A DNA stretch of 64,000 bases from Acidobacteriaceae bacterium (lineage in GTDB: Bacteria > Acidobacteriota > Terriglobia > Terriglobales > Acidobacteriaceae): the NCBI GenBank assembly GCA_027307045.1, contig DAHUXR010000001.1, positions 56,706 through 120,705 of the forward strand. Direction: 5' to 3'. Shown here one piece after another: positions 36,631 to 44,630 of the stretch. A program made the translations under genes and the position numbers. Position 1 is the first letter of the stretch. Each line of letters opens with the position of its first letter. Below the pieces are notes generated by a model. The model had not been told where the DNA came from, searched no databases, and saw only the letters and a list, made by a program, of their open reading frames with translations.

Positions 36631-36812
36631 CGTTGTTCCTCCCTCAGACGTACATAAGGCTTCGGCATTGGTGTGGTGAAACGGACAATCTTAGACATCA
36701 ACTGCACGGACTTCAAACTTAATCTGCAGATTGCGGATCGCTAAGTATCTGAATTGGAAATTATGGACGTCTCACCGATAGAATGGCGGAAACAAATTCT
36801 GACGGAGGAAAC

Positions 36813-38078
36813 ATGCCGAAAGTCAAACACGTCTCGGCGAAAAATGGCGACGTGATCGTGCTGGTGGGCACCATGAAGGGCGCATTTGTGCTGCGCTCCA
36901 ACAAAGCGCGCAAGAAATGGGACGTAGGCGGCCCATACTCGATAGGTGCGCCGGTCTATGCCATGGCTTTTGACCAGCGCCAGGGACGCCGCAGGCTGTG
37001 GTGGGCACAGCAAAGCTTCCAGTGGGGCACGGTGCTGTGCTCGTCTGACGATTACGGCAAGACGGTGACAGAGCCGGAAGCTTATTCCGTGAAGTTCCCA
37101 GAGGAATCCAAGCTGACGCTCAAGAATATCTGGCAGATTACGCCCGGACGCAATGACGATCCTGACACGCTTTATTGCGGAGTAGAGCCTGCGGCGCTGT
37201 TTGAGTCGCGCGATGCGGGCCAGACATGGTCGCCGGTGGAGGGACTTCTTAATCATCCTCATCGCCCAAAATGGCAGCCGGGCGGCGGCGGGCTATGCCT
37301 GCATACGATTGTGCCGGACGCAACAAACCCAAGGCGCATGATGATTGCCATTTCCACGGCCGGCGCATACCGCACGGACGATGGCGGAGCGACGTGGCAG
37401 GCGCGGAACAACGGCGTAAGAGCAGAGTTTCTGCCGGACAAGCATCCTGAGTTTGGCCAGTGCGTGCACAAGGTTGTGCAACACGGTGACAGGCCGGAGC
37501 GATTGTTTCTGCAAAATCACTGGGGGCTTTATCGCAGTGACGACGCCGGCAATTCATGGAAGGACATTGCCAATGGAGTGCCGTCAGATTTTGGTTTTTG
37601 CATGGCCGCGCATCCGCACGATCCTGAGACGGTTTACATTGTGCCGATTGAGTCAGACCAATATCGCTGCACGCCGGAAGGCAAGCTGCGCGTCTACCGG
37701 ACAAAGAATGCGGGCGAAAGCTGGGAGCCGCTCACGCGCGGGTTGCCGCAGAAGAATGCCAATGAAACCGTTCTGCGCGATGCGCTCGCGACAGACACTT
37801 GCGATCCGGCAGGTGTTTATTTCGGGACCAGAAGCGGCAAGGTCTATGGATCAAGCGATGACGGCAAATCATGGCATGTGATTATTGAAGGCCTGCCGGC
37901 GGTTGTTTGCGTAAAGGCTGCATGGGTAGGCGACGACGGGAAAAACCTACCTCGTAGACACAGAGGCACGGAGAAGAGCAAGGCAGTCAAGAGCAAGGCT
38001 GGCAAGAGTCGATCTGCGCCGCGAAAGAAGGCTTCTGCAAAGTCCAAGAGCTCTGGTCGTGCGCGGGCTGCGAGATAG
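36813..38078 (+). CDS. BNR/Asp-box beta-propeller protein (sialidase-fold) with Lys-rich tail
   Basis: A 421-residue protein without a signal peptide. Asp-box motifs recur: SRDAGQTWSPV, TDDGGATWQAR, SDDAGNSWKDI, KNAGESWEPL and SSDDGKSWHVI, typical of a BNR propeller. No sialidase catalytic Arg triad was identified, so it may be a binding scaffold. The last 40 residues are a Lys/Ser/Arg-rich tail. The tail begins with DNA (agacacagaggcacgg) that resembles a common intergenic repeat, so it may be a late addition. The start at 36813 has GGAGG five bases upstream; an earlier ATG at 36783 is less likely. The stop lies 3 bp before the MoaD-like gene. Confidence 0.82.
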   Translation: MPKVKHVSAKNGDVIVLVGTMKGAFVLRSNKARKKWDVGGPYSIGAPVYAMAFDQRQGRRRLWWAQQSFQWGTVLCSSDDYGKTVTEPEAYSVKFPEESKLTLKNIWQITPGRNDDPDTLYCGVEPAALFESRDAGQTWSPVEGLLNHPHRPKWQPGGGGLCLHTIVPDATNPRRMMIAISTAGAYRTDDGGATWQARNNGVRAEFLPDKHPEFGQCVHKVVQHGDRPERLFLQNHWGLYRSDDAGNSWKDIANGVPSDFGFCMAAHPHDPETVYIVPIESDQYRCTPEGKLRVYRTKNAGESWEPLTRGLPQKNANETVLRDALATDTCDPAGVYFGTRSGKVYGSSDDGKSWHVIIEGLPAVVCVKAAWVGDDGKNLPRRHRGTEKSKAVKSKAGKSRSAPRKKASAKSKSSGRARAAR

Positions 38079-38081
38079 CTT

Positions 38082-38363
38082 ATGCCGATTACGGTTCGCA
38101 TCCCTACGTATCTGGCTTCTTTTGCCGGTGGCCGCAATCTGCTTGCGATAAGCGGCTCACCGGCGACTGTCTCTGAAGCGCTCACAGCGCTGTGGCAAGA
38201 ATATCCCGGCCTGCGCGACCGGATTGTGGATGAGCAAGGCGCATTGCGCCAGCACATCAACATATTTGTGGGAGATGAGGCCATCCGCTTCGCCGAGGGT
38301 CTGTTGACAAAAGTGCCAGCCGATGCCGAAGTCCTGATTGTGCCTGCGGTGAGCGGCGGCTAG
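38082..38363 (+). CDS. MoaD/ThiS-family sulfur carrier-like protein
   Basis: A 93-residue beta-grasp protein. It opens with ITVRIPTYLASFAGGRNLL, continues with TVSEALTALWQEYPGLRDRI and HINIFVGDEAIRF, and ends in the functional SGG tail. The C-terminal GG is the residue pair that is adenylated and thiocarboxylated in MoaD and ThiS. No moaE, thiF/moeB or thiG neighbour is present. It is almost fused to the beta-propeller gene (3 bp gap), a pairing that implies joint function. A ubiquitin-like or sulfur-delivery role is possible. Confidence 0.85.
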   Translation: MPITVRIPTYLASFAGGRNLLAISGSPATVSEALTALWQEYPGLRDRIVDEQGALRQHINIFVGDEAIRFAEGLLTKVPADAEVLIVPAVSGG

Positions 38364-38647
38364 GAGGCCGAACGAAGGGCGCGTTCGATCGATGGTGTGA
38401 GTTTGATGGCTATGAAATGGTCTTCAGGATAGAGATAGTCCTCTCCCGATTCGTCCACCACCCGCAGCATTCCGAGCTTGATCGCGCTGGCGTCACTCCT
38501 AAGTTGGTAGATCTTGCGCAACTCCAGTGAGGCGGGATAGTCCTGGTTCTTGACGCAGATAACGTAATGGGAGCCCGCAGGGCCCTTTTTTCTAGGAGAG
38601 TAGCCGTTTGATTTTGATTTCTTTTCTGCCAATGCCGTGCGCCTCAT
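38360..38647 (-). CDS. Conserved-looking small hypothetical protein (pair member 2)
   Basis: A 95-residue protein: SHYVICVKNQDYPASLELRKIYQL, then LGMLRVVDESGEDYLYPEDHFIAIKL, resembling a small SH3-like beta-barrel. The function is unknown. It overlaps the upstream small gene by about 56 bp and converges on the MoaD-like gene with a 4-bp overlap. The start used is the ATG at 38647; an earlier ATG at 38680 is possible. Confidence 0.6.
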   Translation of the reverse strand: MRRTALAEKKSKSNGYSPRKKGPAGSHYVICVKNQDYPASLELRKIYQLRSDASAIKLGMLRVVDESGEDYLYPEDHFIAIKLTPSIERALRSAS

Positions 38648-38831
38648 ACCAGTGGACTTCGCCTTGATGTATCGTACCATCAGAAAATTTGATTGGTGCA
38701 GTTCCTTTAAGTTTTCTCCGTCGGCCGCGACCGTAAACTTTTCTAAGCCGTTTGAGTTCCCGGATGGAACGGCCTGCAGAAATCAACTCAATTTCGGCAA
38801 TTTCCCCAATTATTTGAAAGTTCACTTCCAC
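38592..38831 (-). CDS. Conserved-looking small hypothetical protein (pair member 1)
   Basis: A 79-residue basic protein with IRELKRLRKVYGRGRRRKLKG and a compact C-terminal HWYEAHGIGRKEIKIKRLL. The start is GTG. It overlaps the next small gene on the same strand, so the two are probably expressed together. The size, overlap and one basic partner resemble toxin-antitoxin organisation, but no known toxin fold is recognised. Confidence 0.6.
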   Translation of the reverse strand: MEVNFQIIGEIAEIELISAGRSIRELKRLRKVYGRGRRRKLKGTAPIKFSDGTIHQGEVHWYEAHGIGRKEIKIKRLLS

Positions 38832-38882
38832 CTGGTCTGAATGTATTGAAAAGCTCTATCTTAGACCAATTGAATACGCCTT

Positions 38883-40136
38883 CTAGCGTAGCGGCATGCT
38901 GGCGCCCTCAAATACTTTTGTTACCGTACTGCGGCCGACGCCATAAATGATGAAGCTTTTATCGTCGAAGCCATATTCACGGAAGAGCAGCTCGGCCAGG
39001 CCGTCGCCATCGACATCGACTGCGTCGATTAGCTCCAGCCGCGGGGCCACGTCGAGCCGAGAAGAATCAGTCACGCTGGAGGCAAGCTTCTGCGGCATGC
39101 CTTCAAAGTCCACGCGGGCAATTACCGTTACGTAACGCGAGACAAATTTTCCCGGCGTGCCTTTACCGCCCTGCGCCAGGTAGCTGCCGGGAATTTCCGC
39201 GCTGAAAACGATGACGGCATCATTGCTGAGGTCGAGATCAAAAGAGCGCATCACCACATTCTGAAGAGAATTGGTGTTCAGCTGGGCGTTTTCCCGTGGA
39301 AGCTGCGCGAGCGCAAGTTTGCGCATCTTGGCTTCCATCTGTTGCTCCTCACCGGGCTTCCATTTGAAAGCAAAAGAGCGGATGTCCGCTGGTTCGTTAT
39401 CGGAGACGGCCACAAATGTCTTGGTGCCGGAGGGGACCACAGGCAGCTTGGTGCGCGGAACGGGCAATCCCGCTGCTGGGGCTTGGGCAGACGGAGTAGG
39501 CGAAGGTTGCGGCGTTGATTCTGGCTCCGGGTGGATGGGAGAGCGCCGCCGGAGGACGGGCCGGTCAGCATCGTCCGGCGCGCCAGCCGATGAATCGCTT
39601 GAAGGTGCACTTGGAGATGAGGGCGCACTTGAAGAAGAAGTGCTGGTTGTGGAGTCAGTGCCCGGCGCGGGCGTGCTGGCCGGCGTGGGTGACGGGGCGG
39701 CATCGCCGCGATGAATAATCGGCCGGTCGTCACCTGTGGTTACAGGAGCAGTCGCCTGCGCTTTCCTGGGTTCTTCCGCTACCTGCCATTTGGCCAGCGC
39801 GGTCCAGACCTTATTGTTGGTGCTGTTCAGGATAGTGGCGTAGCCAACGGGAATGCCATCTTTCTGCGCTTCATAGACAATGCCGTTATCCAGCGCCATG
39901 GGCTGCGGCGCGGCTTTATAGATACTGGCATCATGGAAGCTTCCTTCGTCAAGAATGGCGACGGGAAAAACGTGCGTGGCAACAATGCCGGCGGAGTCTG
40001 TAGTGATCTCAACCACGGCGGTGGCCCGCAGCTTGTGCGCCTTACGACGCTGGGCAAACGCGGTGGTGACGGCCGCGGCACATACCAGCACGAGCACCGC
40101 GCTGGCCAGGAACCTGCTTCTGCTATATAAATTCAT
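38883..40136 (-). CDS. Secreted hypothetical protein with Ser/Pro-rich linker
   Basis: A 417-residue exported protein. The signal peptide (FLASAVLVLVCAAAVTTAFAQ) is followed by a beta-rich domain, a low-complexity Ser/Thr/Pro linker (about 145-225) and a C-terminal domain with VDVDGDGLAELLFREYGFDDKSF. The last segment resembles an FG-GAP/VCBS-like repeat with calcium-type DVDGDG. The start at 40136 places the signal peptide at the front; an ATG at 40151 would add five residues. It is divergent from the selenoprotein gene with only 24 bp between the starts. The role is unknown, perhaps surface-related. Confidence 0.75.
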   Translation of the reverse strand: MNLYSRSRFLASAVLVLVCAAAVTTAFAQRRKAHKLRATAVVEITTDSAGIVATHVFPVAILDEGSFHDASIYKAAPQPMALDNGIVYEAQKDGIPVGYATILNSTNNKVWTALAKWQVAEEPRKAQATAPVTTGDDRPIIHRGDAAPSPTPASTPAPGTDSTTSTSSSSAPSSPSAPSSDSSAGAPDDADRPVLRRRSPIHPEPESTPQPSPTPSAQAPAAGLPVPRTKLPVVPSGTKTFVAVSDNEPADIRSFAFKWKPGEEQQMEAKMRKLALAQLPRENAQLNTNSLQNVVMRSFDLDLSNDAVIVFSAEIPGSYLAQGGKGTPGKFVSRYVTVIARVDFEGMPQKLASSVTDSSRLDVAPRLELIDAVDVDGDGLAELLFREYGFDDKSFIIYGVGRSTVTKVFEGASMPLR

Positions 40137-40160
40137 TGATCTTATAAACACGGAAAACCT

Positions 40161-40616
40161 ATGGAAGTTAATGATAAAGCCCCGGAGTTCTCTCTTGCCA
40201 ATGAAGAAGGCAAGCCAACCGCATTGAAAGATTATCGTGGAAAGAACGTGGTGCTGTTCTTTTATCCGAAAGCCAACACGCCCGGTTGAACGATTGAGGC
40301 GTGCGGGTTCCGCGACGCATACAAGCAGATTCAGAAGACGGGAGCGGTGGTGCTGGGGATTTCAGCCGATAAGCCCTCTGCCCAGAAGAAATTCAAGGAA
40401 AAATACGACCTGCCTTATTCCCTGCTGGCCGATGAGGACAAGGCCGTCTGCAACAAGTACGGCGTGATGAAGGAAAAAAGCATGTACGGCAAGAAGTACA
40501 TGGGAATTGAGCGGACGACGTTTGTGATCAACCCGGAAGGCAGGATTTCAGCCGTGCTGACCGGCCTGAAGCCAGATGAGCATGCGGCAGCAGCCATGGC
40601 GGCGCTGAAGAATTAA
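40161..40616 (+). CDS. bcp: Bcp-type thiol peroxidase with in-frame TGA at the peroxidatic cysteine: predicted selenoprotein
   Basis: A peroxiredoxin of 151 residues if TGA 40287-40289 (codon 43) is read as selenocysteine. The frame is intact on both sides: VNDKAPEFSLANEEGKPTAL and VVLFFYPKANTPG before, TIEACGFRDAYKQIQKTG, VLGISADKPSAQKKF and IERTTFVINPEG after. In Escherichia coli Bcp the motif is TPGCTxxACG with peroxidatic Cys45 and resolving Cys50. Here U43 occupies the peroxidatic position and C48 the resolving one. A stem-loop of bSECIS type follows the TGA (see 40299-40318). Bcp reduces hydroperoxides with thioredoxin. Ordinary gene callers would annotate only the downstream 90 codons. 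Loss of function by point mutation is the alternative, but the exact position and the stem-loop argue for Sec. Confidence 0.85.
40299..40318 (+). promoter_or_regulatory. bSECIS-like stem-loop after the Sec codon
   Basis: GCGTGCGG (40299-40306) pairs with CCGCGACGC (40310-40318, one bulged G) around the small loop GTT. The apical loop begins 17 bases after the TGA and has G at its start, within the usual 16-37 base window and G-rich loop rule for bacterial SECIS elements. It lies inside the coding sequence, as expected. Confidence 0.7.
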
Positions 40617-40727
40617 TAAGTAGAAATAACATCTAAAATATCGGCAGTTGTTCCCGCCCAGAGGAGAAAAGACCATTGTCACGTCCAATATTGGACTTTC
40701 ATTCCTGGGGGCTTTCATAGCGTTTCG

Positions 40728-41546
40728 TCATACATCGAGGCCTGGAAGGTTTGGACCCTTTTTCTTAGCTTTCTTTTGTGCTGTGATCAACTTCTTAATG
40801 GGCTCTTCAACCGGTAGATCTTCTGGCATGGTTCCACCGATGCGTCCAATTGCATCTCGTACCTGCGCCCCGACTGCACGGTGTGCGTTTATGGCTGGCA
40901 GTTCTCCCTGAATGCGTTCACGTTCCAATTTCTGCTGTGTTTGCGTAATACGAAATTCATTCGCTGCCAATTCGGCATGCCCAGCACGATCAAGCAGATC
41001 TTCTGAGTGAGCGATCCGTTTTCGCTGTTTTAGTTCTCGCAATCCCATGCCGTATAGACCACGATAGCCTGCGTCCGTAAAGAGTCCGAACCGCTTGACC
41101 CCTGCGTTGCGAGCGGTGCCATTTAGAACATTGTTACCCCGGCGCACACGATCCCGCAGTGCTATGCGCTTTGATTGATCCTGAACTTCCTGCCTTCGAG
41201 TTTGAGCGGCGAAATAAGATTGTGACGTTGAAATTTCGGGTTTGCTGGAGTCCCCATTCATCGCAATCAGGTAACAGGCATAGCGTGTTAAGTAACAATC
41301 TGCCCTAGCAAGCTTTGCACCCTTACCAGCAGTTATCATCTTCGTAGTATCAAGAAAGTGATAAGTAACTCTGAAGCCTGCATTTGCACACGCCATTTTT
41401 GATTTCTCAATGACACCCTCGAAGTTTTCCCACCTGTCGTACCCAAGTATCGGCTGAATGTCTCGCGCCATCCAATAATCCTCACCGTTTGGGGCCATAC
41501 GTTTCAATTGCTCAAGTGCTTTAATCACAGAATCAATCGAGTCCAT
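40728..41546 (-). CDS. dinD: DNA damage-inducible protein D-like
   Basis: A 272-residue protein. The N-terminal BRO-like part reads GEDYWMARDIQPILGYDRWENFEGVIEKSKMAC and the next block GAKLARADCYLTRYACYLIAMNGDSSKPEISTSQSYFA is characteristic of DinD. The C-terminal half is helical and charged. Escherichia coli DinD inhibits RecA filament functions after DNA damage; other members sit in defence islands. The start has AGGAGG about 11 bases upstream. A divergent winged-helix-like gene begins 126 bp away and a palindrome lies between. Confidence 0.88.
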   Translation of the reverse strand: MDSIDSVIKALEQLKRMAPNGEDYWMARDIQPILGYDRWENFEGVIEKSKMACANAGFRVTYHFLDTTKMITAGKGAKLARADCYLTRYACYLIAMNGDSSKPEISTSQSYFAAQTRRQEVQDQSKRIALRDRVRRGNNVLNGTARNAGVKRFGLFTDAGYRGLYGMGLRELKQRKRIAHSEDLLDRAGHAELAANEFRITQTQQKLERERIQGELPAINAHRAVGAQVRDAIGRIGGTMPEDLPVEEPIKKLITAQKKAKKKGPNLPGLDV

Positions 41547-41590
41547 ACCGGGAACAACCTCCTATAATTGAGCAATATAGCACGGATTGA

Positions 41591-41604
41591 ATGGGTTTAC
41601 CCAT
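41591..41604. promoter_or_regulatory. 14-bp palindrome between divergent genes
   Basis: ATGGGTTTACCCAT is an almost perfect palindrome (ATGGGT-TT-ACCCAT) in the intergenic region between dinD and the 41673 gene. Its symmetry and position suggest an operator for a dimeric regulator. Confidence 0.5.
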
Positions 41605-41616
41605 CATTTTCCAATC

Positions 41617-41646
41617 TTGCTTTTCTGTTCCAATCCCTTTTATACT
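41617..41646 (+). promoter_or_regulatory. Candidate sigma70-type promoter
   Basis: TTGCTT (41617-41622) and TATACT (41641-41646) are separated by 18 bases and lie 27 bp before the ATG at 41673. The palindrome at 41591 would sit just upstream of the -35. Confidence 0.5.
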
Positions 41647-41672
41647 CTGGGTTGAAGGTGGCTGGAGGGAAA

Positions 41673-42110
41673 ATGGGATTACGCGAAAACTTTCAGAAAA
41701 TGATTGACAAGAAACAGCAGGAGATTCGTGGACTTGAGATGCAATTGCGGGAAGCCAGTGCATACATTCAGGCACTGCAGGACTCAATGAAACTGCTTCC
41801 CCGTGACATTGTCAATAGTGCATCTGAATCAGAACACACCTTGCGTGAGGGAAGCACCTTAGCCAAGACGCGCGATCTGCTTAGGCATTCGGGAGTGCCG
41901 ATGCCGATTAGCGAAATACTGAAATTACTTGGTCAACCGCAAGACAAAAAGCACCGCATTTCTCTTGCTGGCACTCTTTCTGGCTACGCGAAAAAAGGAC
42001 GCGTTTTCACTAGGACCGCACCGAACACATTCGGCTTGGTTGAATTTGGATCCACTGAGCCTGCTGCGGAGGAAGAGCTACCAGAAGAATTCGGCAGTAT
42101 GACCCAGTAG
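41673..42110 (+). CDS. Hypothetical protein: coiled coil plus winged-helix-like domain
   Basis: A 145-residue protein. Residues 1-45 form a coiled coil (MIDKKQQEIRGLEMQLREAS, YIQALQDSMKLL). Residues about 60-125 look like a winged helix of HARE-HTH type: TLAKTRDLLRHSGVPMPISEILKLLG, HRISLAGTLSGYAKKGRVFTRTAPNTFGLVEFG. Such domains bind nucleic acid. The start has GGAGGG right before the ATG and its own promoter. It is divergent from dinD, so the two may share control, for example in damage or phage response. This functional link is inference. Confidence 0.72.
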   Translation: MGLRENFQKMIDKKQQEIRGLEMQLREASAYIQALQDSMKLLPRDIVNSASESEHTLREGSTLAKTRDLLRHSGVPMPISEILKLLGQPQDKKHRISLAGTLSGYAKKGRVFTRTAPNTFGLVEFGSTEPAAEEELPEEFGSMTQ

Positions 42111-42137
42111 TCACTAAGATTGTCCTCAAAGTTGCGC

Positions 42138-42683
42138 CTACTTAGAACCGGTGATCGTGAAGGTTAAGACACTTTCCGCTGGAATCCTGACTTCCTGCTT
42201 GCCTGTGGCGGCAGCAACTCCTGTCCCGGCAGCAGCGCCCGCTCCAGCGCCGATGGCAGCACCTTTGCCGCCGCCAGCCACTGCTCCAATCAGCGCTCCG
42301 GCACCTGCGCCTCCGCCGATCTTGGTTGCATTGCTCTTGGTGTGGCTCTTGCCCTGGCGGGTAACGCGCGAACTATAGACAGTTTCACCATTGATGGAAG
42401 TCAACCGCAATGTAAGAGCGCCCGGTTTATGCAGGCGTCCGCTGCGGTTTACGTAGGTTACTTTGCCTTTGACTGGAGCGCCCGCGTGGACCACGACCTT
42501 GCCATGTTCAACAATCTCATGCGTGAGAGTTCCGCTCCATACTTCGCCCGTATGCGCTGTGGCTGAACTCAAAGACGTGTTGAGGCGGATGGTGGCGTGG
42601 CTTCCCGCAGGAATGGTTGTGGCCCCAGCCCCCGACGCCAAGGCCAACAGCAGGGCGAATACAATTGATCTTTTAAACCTCAT
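42138..42683 (-). CDS. Secreted glycine-zipper protein
   Basis: A 181-residue exported protein. The signal peptide (SIVFALLLALASGAGA) is followed by a beta-rich part (IPAGSHATIRLNTSLSSATAHTG, VVVHAGAPVKGKVTYV) and a glycine zipper GGGAGAGALIGAVAGGGKGA, which may associate with membrane, ending with VRIPAESVLTFTITGS. The same domain order (signal, IPAGT-type beta repeats, Gly zipper, ESxLTFxL end) occurs in other Acidobacteria proteins of unknown role. GGAGG before the ATG at 42683 sets the start. Confidence 0.75.
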   Translation of the reverse strand: MRFKRSIVFALLLALASGAGATTIPAGSHATIRLNTSLSSATAHTGEVWSGTLTHEIVEHGKVVVHAGAPVKGKVTYVNRSGRLHKPGALTLRLTSINGETVYSSRVTRQGKSHTKSNATKIGGGAGAGALIGAVAGGGKGAAIGAGAGAAAGTGVAAATGKQEVRIPAESVLTFTITGSK

Positions 42684-42803
42684 GGCATGCCTCCAGTAGA
42701 AATCCACAGCAACTGCGTCTTATTTAAGCAGCTTTGGATGATGCGATGATTTTAATGCTGCAATGAACTGCTATACACTTTCCGGTGAGAATCGGAGGAA
42801 CTA

Positions 42804-44630
42804 ATGCGAGCGTGGCCTTTGGTGCTTGTACTTTTATCTTTGCCTGTGATGGGGTGGGCTGCGCCACGGCCGAGCGCAGCCAAAGCGCTGCACAATCTGT
42901 TCAACGCGGCGTGGGACCAGGAGATGCAGGAGCGTCCGGAAGATGCGTCTGAACTGGGCGACCGCCGCTGGAATGATCGCTGGACGGACCGAAGCCCGGA
43001 AGCGTATGCGCGCCGCGACCAAAATAACCACGAGATTCTGGCGAAGCTAGCGAAGATTGACCGCTCTCAGCTGACCAAGACCGACCAGCTCAATTACGAC
43101 CTGTTCCAAAAACGCTATGCCGACCGCATTGAGCAATACAAAGTCCGCTGGTTCCTGATGAGCTTTAACCAGCGTGAAGGCCCGCAAACCAGTGACGACC
43201 TGGGAAACTCACTGCGTTTTGAGAGGGTGAAAGATTACGAAGATTGGCTGGCGCGTCTGCGCGCGGTGCCCACGGCTCTGGACCAATTTACTGCCCTGCT
43301 GCAAGAAGGAATCCGCGAACGCATGGTGCACCCGCGCGTGATCATGGAGCGGATTCCGGCGCAGATCGATAAGCAGATTGTGAGCGATCCCACGCAGAGC
43401 GGCTTCTACAAGCCATTCAAGACATTCCCATCTGCAATCAGCCAGGCCGACCAGCAACGGCTGCAGCAGGCAGCTCGTGAGGCAGTGGAGCAGCAGGTTG
43501 TTCCGGCCTTCACGAAGTTCAAGCAGTTCTTTGTGAGCGAATATCTGCCTGCCTGCTATGACAAAGTCGGTGCATGGCAATTGCCTCATGGCGAAGAGCT
43601 TTACGCGCAGATGATCCGCCACTACACGACGACGAATGAAACGCCGGAAGAGGTGCACCAGATCGGACTGAAAGAAGTGGCGCGCATCAATGCCGAAATG
43701 GACCGCGTGATGCAGCAGACGGGATTCAAGGGATCGCGCGATGAGTTTTTCAAATTTCTGCGTACCGATCCACAATTCTTTTATAAGACACCGGAAGAGT
43801 TGTTTGTGGCTTACAAGGCGGTGGCCAAGACGATTGATCCGAACCTGGTAAAGGTATTTCGCACGCTGCCGCGCGAGCCTTATGGAGTTGAGGCTATTCC
43901 TGCGGCCTTCGCGCCAGATACCACAGCCGCGTATTACCGCCCTGGTGCCGCTGACGGATCGCGCGCGGGAACCTACTTCGTTAATCTTTATAAGCCTGAT
44001 GCCCGGCCCAAGTGGGAAATGATGGTGCTTTCCATGCATGAATCGGTACCGGGACACCATTTGCAGATTGCCCGGGCGCATGAACTGGGAGAAATGCCCA
44101 ATTTCCGCCGCTACGGAGAATACACCGTTTATGTGGAAGGCTGGGGATTGTATGCGGAGTCGCTGGGCGATGACATGGGGCTTTACAGCGATCCGTATTC
44201 CAAGTTTGGCCAACTCAGCTACGAAATGTGGCGGGCCGTGCGGCTGGTGGTTGATACGGGAATCCACGTGAAGCACTGGACGCGCGAACAAGCAATTAAA
44301 TACTTCATGGAAAATTGCCCGAAGCACGAACTGGATATCACGAATGAAATTGACCGCTATATTGCGTGGCCGGGACAGGCGCTGGCATACAAGACCGGCG
44401 AGTTGAAGATTAAAGCGTTGCGAGCGCGTGCGAAAGAAAAGCTGGGAGCGAAGTTTGACCTGAAAGATTTTCATGATGTGGTACTGGGAGCCGGGCCGCT
44501 GCCGCTGGATATTCTGGAGCGGAACGTGGATGAATGGATTGCGACAAGGGCTGCTGGCTCTGTGGCGAATTCGGCGGAGCGAAGCGCGACGAAGCGTAGC
44601 ACGGCGAACCTTGGTGTGGCGAAGAAGTAA
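42804..44630 (+). CDS. DUF885 family putative metallopeptidase
   Basis: A 608-residue exported protein. The signal peptide (PLVLVLLSLPVMGWAAP) precedes a helical DUF885 body. The zinc motif is MHESVPGHHLQIA, followed by the ligand-like VYVEGWGLYAESLGDDMG. The family is related to thermolysin-like and carboxypeptidase M32-type enzymes with an HExxxGHH variant, and is thought to be peptidase-like. GGAGG precedes the ATG. The last 15 residues (SAERSATKRSTANLGVAKK) are low-complexity. The acyltransferase start directly follows the stop. Confidence 0.88.
   Translation: MRAWPLVLVLLSLPVMGWAAPRPSAAKALHNLFNAAWDQEMQERPEDASELGDRRWNDRWTDRSPEAYARRDQNNHEILAKLAKIDRSQLTKTDQLNYDLFQKRYADRIEQYKVRWFLMSFNQREGPQTSDDLGNSLRFERVKDYEDWLARLRAVPTALDQFTALLQEGIRERMVHPRVIMERIPAQIDKQIVSDPTQSGFYKPFKTFPSAISQADQQRLQQAAREAVEQQVVPAFTKFKQFFVSEYLPACYDKVGAWQLPHGEELYAQMIRHYTTTNETPEEVHQIGLKEVARINAEMDRVMQQTGFKGSRDEFFKFLRTDPQFFYKTPEELFVAYKAVAKTIDPNLVKVFRTLPREPYGVEAIPAAFAPDTTAAYYRPGAADGSRAGTYFVNLYKPDARPKWEMMVLSMHESVPGHHLQIARAHELGEMPNFRRYGEYTVYVEGWGLYAESLGDDMGLYSDPYSKFGQLSYEMWRAVRLVVDTGIHVKHWTREQAIKYFMENCPKHELDITNEIDRYIAWPGQALAYKTGELKIKALRARAKEKLGAKFDLKDFHDVVLGAGPLPLDILERNVDEWIATRAAGSVANSAERSATKRSTANLGVAKK

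Noticed and set aside
43209-44474. A 421-codon minus-strand frame opposite the DUF885 gene
   Set aside because: No domain; it is explained by codon bias of the plus-strand peptidase gene with its zinc motif.
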